From Mytilus edulis (Eukaryota > Mollusca > Bivalvia > Mytilida > Mytilidae): 64,000 nt of DNA. Numbering within the stretch: the first letter of the stretch is position 1; every line of letters starts with the position of its first letter. The notes beneath the pieces are model-generated. The model made no database searches, was not told where the DNA came from, and was given only the letters and a program-made list of their open reading frames with translations. Location: positions 28,539,117 through 28,603,116 of the forward strand of contig NC_092352.1 of assembly GCF_963676685.1 (NCBI RefSeq). The letters are read 5' to 3'. Positions 20,470-32,800 of this stretch are shown here, piece by piece. The position numbers and the translations under genes are program-made.

Positions 20470-23343
20470 AAAAAAATTAAGTGAGAACAGTCTGTCCATA
20501 CAAAATTTTTCAGTATTAAATTCTAGCGTTTTATTTTCGGATATTCATAATCCACTGTCGTTAAAGATTACTTGTTATGAAAAACAAAACGACGTCAGTC
20601 ATGATGATGAAATGCCTGAGGAGAAGATTAAGAGATGGGAAAATGAGCAATTAGACACCTTTATTAGTAACATTGATAGACTTAAAGTAAATGAAATACT
20701 AGCTCAATTAACGGAAATGGTTGAAAATACAAGTGAAAACTCAATTATTAATAAAGTTGTTGAGGATGTATGTCATTTACTTACTAATGCGGCAAAGTCT
20801 ACATTCGGCACATTTACTAAAAGACGTAAGCATACACAAAATATAAAAAAATCAAAACCATGGTTCGATAGCGAATGTAAGGAAGCTAGAAAAAAGTTTC
20901 GGTCTAGTAGACGAAAACTTAAGCGAAACCATACTGACGACAGAGTGAATGAAACAAAGAAACTAGAAAAGAGTTATAAGCGAGTAATGGATAAGAGCAT
21001 TCGTAAACATAGAAAGAAAATTAGACACAAGATAGAAAACTTAAGATCGATTAACCCGAAAGAATACTGGAAGATTTTGAACGGTGGTAAAAGGGGAAAC
21101 AATCCATGTGTACCTATTAATATTTTGTTTGATTATTTTAAGAACTTAAATTTAGGAAATTCTGAAGATGAAGAGATTGTTTTAGAAAATCAGAACAATG
21201 TAAATGATTTAAATGTTATATTAAATTCACCTATTACAGAAGAGGAAATTGAAAAATCTTTGAGAAAGTTAAAAAATAATAAATCCTCTGGTGATGATAT
21301 GATTGTAAATGAATATTTAAAACACTCTTTTAGTGTTATGTCACAGGTGTTTGTGAAACTTTTTAATATTATATTTGACAGTGGAACTATCCCTGAAAAT
21401 TGGCTTTCTGGAAATATTATACCTTTATTTAAGAATAAAGGTAACAAACATGATCCTAGCAATTTTAGACCTATAACAGTTATAAGCTGCTTTGGGAAAT
21501 TATTTACTTCTATTTTGAATTCACGTTTGAATAAATTTTCTGATGATTTTTGTTTACTATGTCAGAATCAAGCTGGTTTCAGAGAAGGTTATTCTACTAC
21601 AGATAATTTATTTGTTATCTACATGCTTATTAGTATCATGAAAAATAAGAAAAAGAAACTATTCTGTGCATTCGTAGATTTTGCTAAAGCCTTTGATACT
21701 GTTTGGAGAAAGGGTCTTTGGCATAAATTACTTGTGAATGATATTAACGGTAAAATGTATAATGTATTTTTAATATGTACACTGGTATTAAATCTCGTAT
21801 TATGTATAATGGTGAAATGTCAGAATACTTTTCATGCAATATCGGTGTAAGACAGGGTGAAAATATGTCTCCTTTTTTATTTTCATTGTATTTGAACGAC
21901 CTTCAACAGTTTATTGAAGAAAAAAATGTATGTGGTTTAAATTGTATTACTGATGAAATAGAGAATGAGTTTGATAGCTACTTAAAACTGTTTGTGTTAT
22001 TATACGCAGATGATACAGTGTTATTTTCGGATAATGCATCCGATCTGCAGTTGCAATTAGATATATTCTTTGAATATTGCAGTACCTGGAAATTAAAAGT
22101 TAACAAAAGTAAAACTAAGATTATAATTTTTTCTGGTGGTAGATTACCCCAAAATATTAACTTTATATATGACGGAAATGCATTGGAGATAGTCAATGAA
22201 TTGACATATCTTGGGTTGAATTTTTCAAGAACAGGTAGCTTTATGAGTGCTAAGAAGATTTTAGTTAGAAAAGCAAATAAAGCAATGTATGAAGTATTGA
22301 AAAAGGGGAGGTTGCACAACTTGTCAGTGAAATCACAATATGATCTTTTTGATAAAATTGTGAAGCCAATTCTCCTGTATGGGTGTGAGATTTGGGGTTT
22401 CAGTAATACTGATATTATAGAAAAAGTGCACCTAAAATTTTGTAAATTATTATTAAACCTTAAGAAGTCGACACCCAATTTTATGATTTATGGTGAACTT
22501 GGTATTTATCCCATGTCTTTATATATACAGCTGCGTATGGTTAATTTTTGGTCAAAAATGGTTAATGGGGATGATAACAGGATTGCTAAAATACTATACA
22601 AATACGTGTTCTTGAAAAATTCGGACAACCAATTTAGGTCAGATTGGTTGAAATGCATTAAAGATATATTAGATAACTGTGGATACAGCAATATATGGTT
22701 GTCACAAGGAAATTTTAATTCTAAGTGGTTGGGTATTAGTTTAAAACAAAAGTTATTTGATCAGTTTCAACAGAAATGGAGAGCTGATATTGACTGTTCG
22801 CCAAAAGGTTTGGCCTACAAATTGTATAAACAAAATTTTGAATTTGAGGAATATCTGAATATTTTAAATGATAAAGATAGAATAACATATTGTAGATTTC
22901 GTACGGGTAACCATAAGTTACCCATCGAAACTGGTAGATGGAATAAGATTGAGCGAAACCTTAGATATTGTAACTTATGTCATTGTAACGAGATTGGTGA
23001 TGAATTTCATTACACTTTGCAGTGTAGTTCTTTGGCAAATTTTCGAGCACAATATTTGGATACTTTTTTCTTGCACAGATGTAACATACTAAAATTTGAA
23101 AAACTATTTCAGTTAAAAATTAAAAATAAGTTGAAAAAGCTGTGCAAATTTATCAGGGTTATAACTTTTCAAGTGAGTCTTCCTGGTTAATCACCACTCT
23201 TCTTTACTATACTGTTTATCATGTATTATTTGATATTTTCATCTCATCTTGTCATGTGTGTTTGTGTTATGTTATATGACTTTTGATGAACTTCTTTGTA
23301 CCATTGTATCTTTATGGTGTTTAAGAAATAAAGAATCTTGAAT
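20470..23343 (+). pseudogene. Non-LTR retrotransposon (LINE, Jockey/CR1-like superfamily), 5' truncated with one frameshift
   Basis: The open frame starts in the last strands of an endonuclease domain (SSVLFSDIHNPLSLKI near 20522-20566). It proceeds through a basic linker into an RT domain: NNKSSGDDMIVNEYLK, IPENWLSGNIIPLFKNKG, DPSNFRPITVISCFGKLF, QAGFREGYSTTDNL, FVDFAKAFDTVW, then, after a 1-nt frameshift near 21765-21775, IGVRQGENMSPFLFSLYLND and LLYADDTVLFSD. YADD is intact. The C-terminal part carries a CCHC-like zinc site (CNLCHC...HYTLQC) and ends at 23190. The 3' UTR ends near 'aaataaagaatcttgaata' at about 23342. Without the frameshift it would be a nearly complete RT ORF, so the insertion is fairly young. 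Clade assignment within the superfamily is uncertain. Confidence 0.92.
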
Positions 23344-23981
23344 ACATGTTGGCTATTGGAAGGCAGTTTTCACACATGTTTCATCCTTTTATATTTGTTT
23401 TGTAAGCAGTATACAAATGGAGCAAGGAAAATCAGACACTAAATTGGCCTAAATATGGGGCAATTTCATGTTAAAAGATTTAATTTAAATTATCAGAACA
23501 CATTAAATGGTGTTTGTAACATAAATTGTATTTTTTCTTTTGATGTTTTAATGCAATAATTCGCTTAAAAAGTGTGTTTACGGAAAACCATGGTTTATTA
23601 TATGCAAATTGATGTTGTACCATACTTTGCTAATTAAATATGCAACTCAACTAGAATCTAAAGGAACGAAGGCGAAGCTTAGCTATGGTACAAAATATTC
23701 ATGTTCATGTTATTCCATGGTTGAAGCTCCACCCTTTTTTTTTTAAAGGTATCTGCCTCTGAAATATTTAGGAAACCGAAAAACGTAAAATGTCAAAAGA
23801 TCTTCATTTGTTTTCATTTATAACAAAAACAACAAATCATGCGTACCACATCTTAAGAACCTTTTTCAAACTATATACACTACCAATAATTTACCTATAC
23901 TTTTTTGGTACATTTCTACCCTCGTGCATATCAGTACTGTTAGGAAAGACTGAAAACTTATAATGTTATACTTTCAATGAA
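23344..23981. other. Intergenic, nothing recognised
   Basis: AT-rich DNA between the LINE and a minisatellite. No exon or RNA gene seen. Confidence 0.4.
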
Positions 23982-24190
23982 ATCAGTACTGATTTTGTCA
24001 GTACTGTTTTAGTACTGATTTTGACAATACTGTTTCAGTACTGATTTTGTCAGTACTGTTTCAGTACTGATTTTGACAGTACTGTTTCAGTACTGAGTTT
24101 GTCAGTACTGTTTCAGTACTGATTTTTTCAGTACTGATGTTGACAGTACTATTTCGGTATTGTTATTTTCAGTACTGTTTCAGTAGATTT
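23982..24190 (+). repeat. Minisatellite, 26-bp unit
   Basis: Unit approx. TTTCAGTACTGATTTTGWCAGTACTG, about eight copies, most with one or two changes. Each unit holds CAGTACTG boxes. Degenerates towards 24190. Confidence 0.9.
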
Positions 24191-24611
24191 GGTGTTGTTA
24201 ATCTTTTTAACTTGAATGTGTATTGTTTCAAAAAATATTTGGAACTGAAAACTTTTAAACTCGGTAAGTATAGTATGCTTCATTGTATATAATAATTTGT
24301 GGCATATTTTGTATCTTTTGTAGATATCTCTGATTAAGTGTTTATCATTAGAGAAGTTTTTACTATGTGCATCTCAGTACAATTGGTATCCAAATATAGG
24401 TTTGATAATTCTGTGACAATATTATTATTATCCTTTTTTAGCTGGTTACGTTTTTCTCTTAGACTATATCACCCTGCTGCGCAGTTTTTTTTTAGCGACG
24501 TGAACATGACCAAGGAAAATTATCAAGCTTACTCTCGTCTATCGAAATACTATTGAAGCGAAGGAGAAAACAACAGAAATGAAGCAAGATAAGCAGTTTA
24601 TCGGATTTTAC
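24191..24611. other. Intergenic, nothing recognised
   Basis: A 72-codon frame (24338-24556) lacks an ATG at its start and has no family features. Confidence 0.4.
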
Positions 24612-24942
24612 CCATTAGGAGCACCTGAATTCACTCCCGGTTTTTAATGGAGTTCGTGTTGTCTTTTATGTATTTTTCAAAGTGTTGTTGTAAATGCCCT
24701 TTTGTTTTGTGATTCTTTGCTTACTTCTTGATTTTGGTTGTGACTGTCTTTAAGTGTTTATAAAAATAATACGCATTAGGAGCACCTGAATTCACTCCCG
24801 GTTTTTAATGGAGTTCGTGTTGTTTTTATATATATGTAATTTTCAATGTGTTGTTGTAAATGCCCTTTCGTTTTGTGATTCTTTGCTTACTTCTTGATTT
24901 TGATTGTGACTGTCTTTCAGTGTTTATAAAAAAAAAATACGC
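24612..24942 (+). repeat. Tandem duplicate of a family I repeat unit (161-bp period)
   Basis: 'attaggagcacctgaattca' begins at 24614 and again at 24775, followed by the same 'ggagttcgtgttgt', 'ttgtaaatgccctt' and 'tgattctttgcttacttctt' blocks. The reverse complement of this family lies at 30872-31150. Confidence 0.85.
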
Positions 24943-25111
24943 ACTCGACATCAGGAAGATTCACACTGTGGTTCGAGGCTGATATTTTACAGTATCAATT
25001 GTATAATAGCGCATAATTTATATATATATCAAACAAGATTAGAATCTTCAATACTGTTCATTTTTTGGTATTTTGCTATTGCTTAAAATATGTTGTAATT
25101 AATGCAGTTAT

Positions 25112-25426
25112 ATGTTACTATGTGAGGCAATGCATTATAATCAACACAAAACAATCTTCTGTATTACCTTATTTTTAATCATAACTGGAATTTCTTTTAT
25201 TTATCATAACCATTTTTTAATATATAATAAAACATTCAATGTCATACCAACATGTGAAGTTTGTGGCAAAAATCTCTGTCATTTTTACGCCCCTTGGTTA
25301 TTTTATGACCCTTTAAAGCTCATAAATAAAACAATCAAAGAAACAATTAGGATTGTTACGAGTTGCCTTAATTTTGGAAAATTACTAAAAGTTTCTTCTT
25401 TCAAATCTGAAAAAAAAATTAATTAA
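25112..25426 (+). CDS. Uncharacterised small ORF, 104 aa, single N-terminal membrane segment
   Basis: Starts with a true ATG. Residues about 15-35 (IFCITLFLIITGISFIYHNH) form one hydrophobic segment, followed by a potential glycosylation site (NKT) and a Cys cluster in TCEVCGKNLCHFYAPWLFYD, then a basic C-terminus ending at TAA. The layout resembles a type II membrane protein or a first coding exon of a Golgi enzyme, but I recognise no family. No neighbour supports it. Confidence 0.35.
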   Translation: MLLCEAMHYNQHKTIFCITLFLIITGISFIYHNHFLIYNKTFNVIPTCEVCGKNLCHFYAPWLFYDPLKLINKTIKETIRIVTSCLNFGKLLKVSSFKSEKKIN

Positions 25427-26696
25427 AATGTAATACTACAATTTACTACCATTTCCTTTGCGAAAATTCAATTAAATTGCGAAAAAAGTGGGGTGGGGTG
25501 GGGTGTTAATTAAAGAAATAGGAATAAATATCGGCTACACAAATTTGCGAAAAAAAACATGTTTCTTTTTGCGATCAAATAGGGTACACCATCTACGCTC
25601 CCTAGATCCGCCACTGTTTAGTGTTTTATCTTTATAATTGTGTTTGAATAAATAATCTAACAATCCAATTAATAAAATAACGGAAGAAGCAGTTTGTACG
25701 AAAACTTTAAATGTATAAAAATGATAAATATGCAATTTCAATGAGATAAACAACCTGTAAAATTTGATTAATTTGTATGATACCTTGAAAACCAAGAAAG
25801 AAAAAAACAATTCTTACCGTCATTAGAATAATGATTTAATCCTTGTCGCAGAATCCGACATTTTGTTCACTTTGATGATATTAATGAAATTACCTGCGTA
25901 TACGATCATACACGGGGCGCAAAACTAAAAATCGGGAAAATCTGACATTTTCTATACTTTCTGCAAATTCTGGGGATCTATTAAATTAATGGCATACAAG
26001 CAAGAGGCGCAAAAGGGACTTGCGCGAGCTTCTATTTTATTGGATAAAACTGTAACGTGATCAATTTCCAATAAAAGTTCAAGGTCTTCAAGCTGTCAAT
26101 CATTTTATTTATATTACAAATTTTATTTACCATGTGTCTTACTCATTAACATATTTAAACAAACTCATCCTTCAGATTCGTTTGTTTAAATATGTTAACT
26201 TGTAAGAACCATGGTATATATAGTACTTGGAATAGGAACCCAGAATTTAGTCCAAGTATACGTCATGAGTAAACATGTTGTTACAGCGACAACTAGAAAC
26301 TGGTTCATGTGCAAACCATGTTTAGTTATGTTTTCAAGCAATATTGTGCAACAGGTTGGGTGGTTGACATTTCTAACTGTTCTAATATAAATCATCTTGG
26401 TCAAAGAAACAGTTATAACTTATTTTTATATTTCTTTTTACAATTTTCAGAAAGCCTGTAATATCAGTAGTTTAAAACGGACACAGGAGAGAAAATTTAC
26501 AGAGTTTTACACATCTATTTACTTTCAATTCTCATACAGCCTCTCAGATATATCATACTTTCACAGCTAAACAAATAAAATAACAATGTAACAACACTGG
26601 CCATGTTATTTGATCAATAAATAATCATAACATCTTTTTTCTAATAAACAAATTTATATACAGTTAATCACCCTAATGCCTGGTTATCATTAAAGC
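25427..26696. other. Intergenic region downstream of CYP4
   Basis: Contains a fragment of the 11049-11223 MITE terminus (CTAGATCCGCCACTG, 25603-25617) and the hairpin at 26146-26198. No gene recognised. Confidence 0.5.
26146..26198. repeat. Perfect hairpin, 19-bp arms
   Basis: TTAACATATTTAAACAAAC (26146-26164) pairs with GTTTGTTTAAATATGTTAA (26180-26198), leaving a 15-nt loop. Confidence 0.85.
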
Positions 26697-26702
26697 TTTA
26701 TT
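26697..26702 (-). terminator. Candidate polyadenylation signal of CYP4 (AATAAA)
   Basis: AATAAA on the minus strand about 200 nt after the CYP4 stop codon. Position is plausible for a 3' UTR end; not proven. Confidence 0.45.
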
Positions 26703-26899
26703 CCATTACTTTCTAAGACAATTTTTTCTATTGATCCATATCCATGTAGAATCAGGGATGAAAATAAGGTTAATAATAAATTATTAATAAATCAATAGTT
26801 TTGACAACAATTTGGGTCAAGCTATAAGATGGAAGATGAATACTGAATGTAATAGCAATAATACTGTGACTATACAGGGTTTTTGTATCACTATAGTAT

Positions 26900-29800
26900 T
26901 TATGTTCTTGGAGAAAGTTCTACAAAGACTCCATTATCTGCTCTCATTATAATTTCTCCTATAGCACACATTTCTTCTCTTTTCTGTGTTGCTTTAACAT
27001 TATACCTCCTTAAAATGGAGGAAATCATTGCCTTCTCCTCTAACATAGCAAACTTTTGACCTGTAAAGAAAAATTAACTATGATTATCATAAGATAGATT
27101 GATTTATTGTTGATTGATATAACAATGTCCAGTGGCAAATATTCCATGTATAATCTTAACAAGAATACATTAAACATAATTCCAGGAGGTATGTTCTGCA
27201 AAAATAATTGACCTGGATGAAGGATGGAATTTTGTTATTGCCACTGGAAAAGAGGATATGTTGGGTAAAGGGGGAAATTTTGCCTTGTAACAGTCATATA
27301 AGAACAATAGCAATTGTCATTTGACATACAGAGTTATGGCACTCTACCTAAACAAGGCATCAGGATACTTGTCTGAATTTTGACAGGACATGACAGCATA
27401 TTTTTTAAATGTTTTTAAGTGATGATAGGTAAGTCAACGTATATTTTTGTTCTATTCTATTCATCATTGAATATATAGTATCAAACAAATATATGTGAAA
27501 AGTAGCATAACACTGGAACTTGTCAAAAGACCATGATGTCCTACAAAATATATCTGCATCATTATGTTAGAATCTTACAATGTCTTAAGTTTTCGTGAAC
27601 ATCTGATGTAACATAGAGGAGGAGTTGTATCATCAATCTGTGAACAGAACTGTATACAACCAGATGCTCCGCAGGGTGCAGCTTTATATGACTGCAGCGG
27701 TCGAACCCTGAACAGTTGGGGCAAGTATGGACACAACATTTAAGCTTGATACAGCTCTGAATTTGGATTGTAATTAAATAGTTGACACAGCATAGGCTTC
27801 TGACTCAGAATGAATGTGGTCTAAGAACTTAAACTTAAAAACTTAAAAATTTTAAATTGGAAATTTACCTATTATGGTCCAATATCCAAAATTTAAATAC
27901 ATGGTTAGATTCTGCATATCATAGAACCCCAAGATTTCAGTTTTTGATGAAATCAAATAATGTTCAATTTTAGACCCTTTAGACCTCAATGTGGACCAAT
28001 TTGATAACCAGGCCCAAATATTAAAAGTCTAAATAGTTGGTTAGATTCAGCATATTGAAGAACCCCATATATTCAATTTTTGTTGAAATCAAACAAAGTT
28101 TAATTTTTGACCCTTTGGACCTTAATGTAGACCAATTTGAAAATGGGACAATACTGTGCAATTGAATATTTCTTGCTATTGCGCAATACTGTGCAATTGA
28201 AAATTTCTTGCTATTGCACAATATTGTGCAATTTGATATTTCTTGCTATTGCACAATACTGTGCAATTGAAGATTTCTTGCTTTTGCGCAATACTGTGCA
28301 ATTGAAAATTTCTTGCTATTGCACAATACTGTGCAATTGAAGATTTCTTGCTATTGCGGAATACCGTGCAATTGAAAATTTCTTGCTATTGCACAATACG
28401 TAACATAATAATTTTGGACCCAGATTTGGACCAACTTGAAATCTGGGCCCATAATCAAAAATCTAAGTACATGTTTAGATTCAGCATATCAAAGAACCTC
28501 AAGAAATAATTTTTTGTTAAAATCAAGCTAAGTTTAATTTTGGACCTTTTGGACCTTAATGTAGACCAATTTGAAAACAGAACCAAAAATTAAGAATCTA
28601 AATACATGGCATATCAAAGAACTCCAATAATTAATTTTTTCATTCAAAATCAATCCCAACTTTCCTTTTGTGGTCATAAACCTTGTGTTAAAATTTCATA
28701 GATTTCTATTTACTTATACTAAAGTTATTGTGCAAAAACCAAGAAAAATGCTGATTTGGGACCTGTTTTTGGCCCCTAATTCCTAAACTGTTGGGATTAA
28801 AACTCCCAAAATCAATCCCAACCTTCCTTTTGTAATCATAGACCTTATGTTAGAATTTCATAGATTTCTGTTTACTTATACTAAAGTTATTGTGCGAAAA
28901 CCAAGAAAAATGCTTATTTGGGCCCTTTTTGACCCCTAATTCATAAACTGTTGGGACCAAAACACCCAAAATCAATCCCAACCTACCTTTTATGGTCATA
29001 AACCTTGTGTTTAAATTTCATAGATTTCTATTTACTTTTACTAAAGTTAGAGTGCAAAAACCAAATGTCTTAGGACGACGACGACGCCAACATGATACCA
29101 ATATACGACCAAAATTTTTTAAATTTTTGCGGTCGTATAAAAAGAGGGACAACTCTTGGCTTAGAAAACAGACCATAATGTCTTATTTATATGCTTATCT
29201 TCATGTTGGAATCATATTATACTTCCATAATTATATGCATGAAGAGCTGACAACTGTATGTTTTCATGCCCCCCGTGCTTAAAATTAAGGAACCCAGTTA
29301 TATGATTTGACAGACTGAACAAATATTGTTTTTGACCATAACTACTTCTTTCAAAAGTATTTTAGGAATCTCTTTTACAATAATGAGAGACAGAATTGTT
29401 AAAAAGAAAATAGGAAAATTTCATAAAATAAACAACTTACCTATGCAGTTTCTTGGTCCAGCAGAAAAAGGTACATAGCAGTATGGATGACGGTTTTTGA
29501 TATTCTCTTGTAAAAATCTATCAGGATCAAACTTTTCAGGATTTGGAAAATATATAGGATCCATATGCAAAGCAAATGTTACCAATATACATGTTGTTCC
29601 TTGAGGAATAGTAACATCATCTATTAAAAAAAAATATATAAGTAAAATGAGAATGATAAATCTACAAAAATAACCTTCAGATGTTTATAAAACATTAGTC
29701 TGTATGAAAAATTGTCAATTTGTTCAAATATGTAAATTTCTACATGTTTATGGTGTATTTGTGATATTTCTAGTGACCTTTCTGCACTTAAGTGTCGAAA

Positions 29801-32800
29801 TTTTAGCAACTGGTTCATTTCTTAATTCAATTAACATAATTGTCAAATCATTGAACATGTTTACTTCTTTTGCAATATCAGGGTCCTAATAATGTAACTT
29901 TCAAATCTCCTCATTTGGAATGAAAATCAAAGTAATCAAGAAAAGTGTCTTGACTCTTATATTTCAGAAAACAACTTCATAAATGGTATTTTTCCTTTTT
30001 GAAAAATAAAAGAAAAGTGTGAAATGCTTAGCTTTATATTACAACATAGAACAATACCATTTTTTGGCAATTTTCAAATAGAAGGAACTACCAAACTTTC
30101 ATGAAATACAAATGTACCATTATATGGAAATAATCATTTGGAGATCATTAAAAATAGAATCATCCCTTCATAACTGATCAGGTGGAACACATGTGGAAGT
30201 GGCATATTTTAAAACAAAAGGGTGAACAGTTAGTTGATTTATCATAAATTGGAATGTTTGATTAAATTTTAAATAAATTTATTTACACATCCAACAAGTG
30301 ACTGAAAGCAAAATGTGCGAAACATTAAACCTTTAAAACTGTATAATTATACAATGTATAAACTTACCTATGACTAGATCTTCTGTTGTTGTTCTTCCAA
30401 AAAATGGAACTGAGGGGAATAATCTAAGTCCTTCCTACAATAACAATACTAAAATAATGGGAGATAACTCATCTTTTTCAACATTAGCAAATTAATGCAG
30501 AATTTAACCTCATTTAAAGGATGTGTTAAAAAATATTTGATAAATTATGCAACTTAAATAAATAAATTCTATGAATTATAACACTGTTTAAACTTCTTCA
30601 GTCCTCATCAGAAGATAAGTGTCTTTATCTTAAAATATGTCGAACTCTAAATTGAAATTTTAGAATTTTTATTAAATGATAAGGAAACTATCCAGGTTAG
30701 GTCCCATTAATATTTGCCACAGTATACCTTAAAACAAATTCAAAGATTATGTTGGTCATTGGCTGTAAAATTCAATATTAATTCTTATAACAGAGAAAAG
30801 GACAAATATTAGCTGTATTTGACATCATGTCACATAATATGTGAAATGATGCAAAGACAGTCACCTCTTAAAAGAGGGACAAAGATACTAGAGGAACAGT
30901 CAAACTCATAAATCAAAAATAAACTGACAACGCCATGGCTAAAAATGAAAAAGACAAACAGACAAACAAATCTATAAACAATAGTACACATGACACAACA
31001 TAGAAAACTAAAGAATAAGCAATATGAACCCCACCAATAACTGGGGGTGATCTCAGGTGCTCCGGAAGGGTAAGTAGATCCTGCTCCACATGTGGCACCC
31101 GTGGTGTTGCTCATGTTATAAAAAATACGGTAAATAGTCTAATTCGGTAGGACACATTCATGAAAGGAAAGGGGATTGTAGTTACAATGTAAGGAACATA
31201 TTTGATATCATCTGTGAAACGGTTATTCCATAAGGGTCAACCAACTCATGATTGCATATGTAAAATTTACAAAGTAACAAAAGGAAGAGTTATTTCAAGA
31301 CCTTCATTCCATGTTTGCTTGTTTAGCAACATTTTTTTCTGTTTGAAATTTCAGGGTCCACTAGGTTACCTTAGTTTTCTTACTATTGCACATAAAATAG
31401 ATTTAGTCAATGAAACCTTCTGTATGGGGATCATATTAAGCACCCACTGATCAAAATGTATATTTCAAACAGACTATGTGCTGGCAGATACGTATAAGTA
31501 AGTAAGTAAGTATATCATTTATTATAGTGACATGTGTAGTATATATAATATTACATAATAAGAATACAATATTTAAATAAATTTACACCCGTTGGACCTA
31601 TAAGTCACTTTAAACCTAATGTTCAAATTTGCATTACGCAATGTGATAATAATAATAAGTATAATAATATTGGTCAGTGAAAGCATTTAAAAAGGGGACA
31701 TCTTTAGTGCCTAGTTCAAAATTAAGTGAAAAGACAATGTACTTGAATGTTTGTTAACAATTTAGGTAAGTTATATTAAATCTTGTATATTGACACTATC
31801 CTCAGTTAGAACAATTTTACAGGAAATGTGGCCTCTAGTGAGGCATTGACAAAAAACATTGTTAAATTGTGCACTCCTTGACTATTTTTCTTAAGTAACT
31901 ATAGTTACCTTTATAACACATTCTAAGTACTTCAATGATTTCAAGTCTTTCATGGTTGCTCTCCTGTTACTGTCACCTATAAAATATTTTGTTTTATTAA
32001 TTTCACTGTGGTGTGACTGTGGGGCATATTTTATTTGTTTATAAACTTGAAAAAAATCTTCTCCTCTGAAACAACTTTTATCCAACTTGTATGGTCCTTA
32101 TGATATTTAGAATAAAGTAATATTTTTGTTGTTGTCCCCACAAACCAATTAACATGGCCACTATGATAGAAAATTGAACATAATGGACTAAGTTTATATC
32201 CTCTGTTCAGTGTTGCTTCAAAGTGCTGTGTTAGCACTTAAAACTTAAACATTTTGTTATGTTCTTCAAAGAAATTTGTTTAGATGAACTGTTAAATTTT
32301 ACATACCAAAAACCTCATCTAATTCCTTGTGAACCTTTGCCTGCACTTCAGGATGTGCACCAATCAGATGCATAGTAAAACTCATTGCTGCTGCTGTTGT
32401 GTCATGACCCTGAAATAAACCAATCAAATTACATTTTAGACCAGTACACAATAAAATGGTTGACAAAATCCTTCAAAGACTTATCATTATTTTTTTTTAA
32501 ATTATTCCAATGGTACATTCTTTTCAATTTTTGATTATTTACCTTTGGCCAGTGAATAACACTTTGAGAAATGAAAAGGATTCACAGGGAAAAAAACAAT
32601 ATCCATTTTGTTGTTGTTCATCTTTAAATATCTGTAAATTTTTATTTATGACTTGTGCTATACAGAGAGGAATCAACTGATAGATTATTTATTGAATGTT
32701 GGATGCTTAATGTCCAGTGACAAATATTTCAGGCAAGTTCAGGATAATAGAGATTAGATTATTAGTCATAAGTAATTGTCCCGTTTCAAGTAACTGAATT

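Noticed and set aside
23982..24190. Regular short repeats resembling a CRISPR array
   Set aside because: Units are contiguous and degenerate without unique spacers, and the genome is eukaryotic.
28137..28340. 67-aa repetitive frame
   Set aside because: Translation of the 35-bp minisatellite.
31202..31450. 82-codon plus-strand frame within a CYP4 intron
   Set aside because: Antisense to the gene, no ATG-initiated family features, no conservation evidence.
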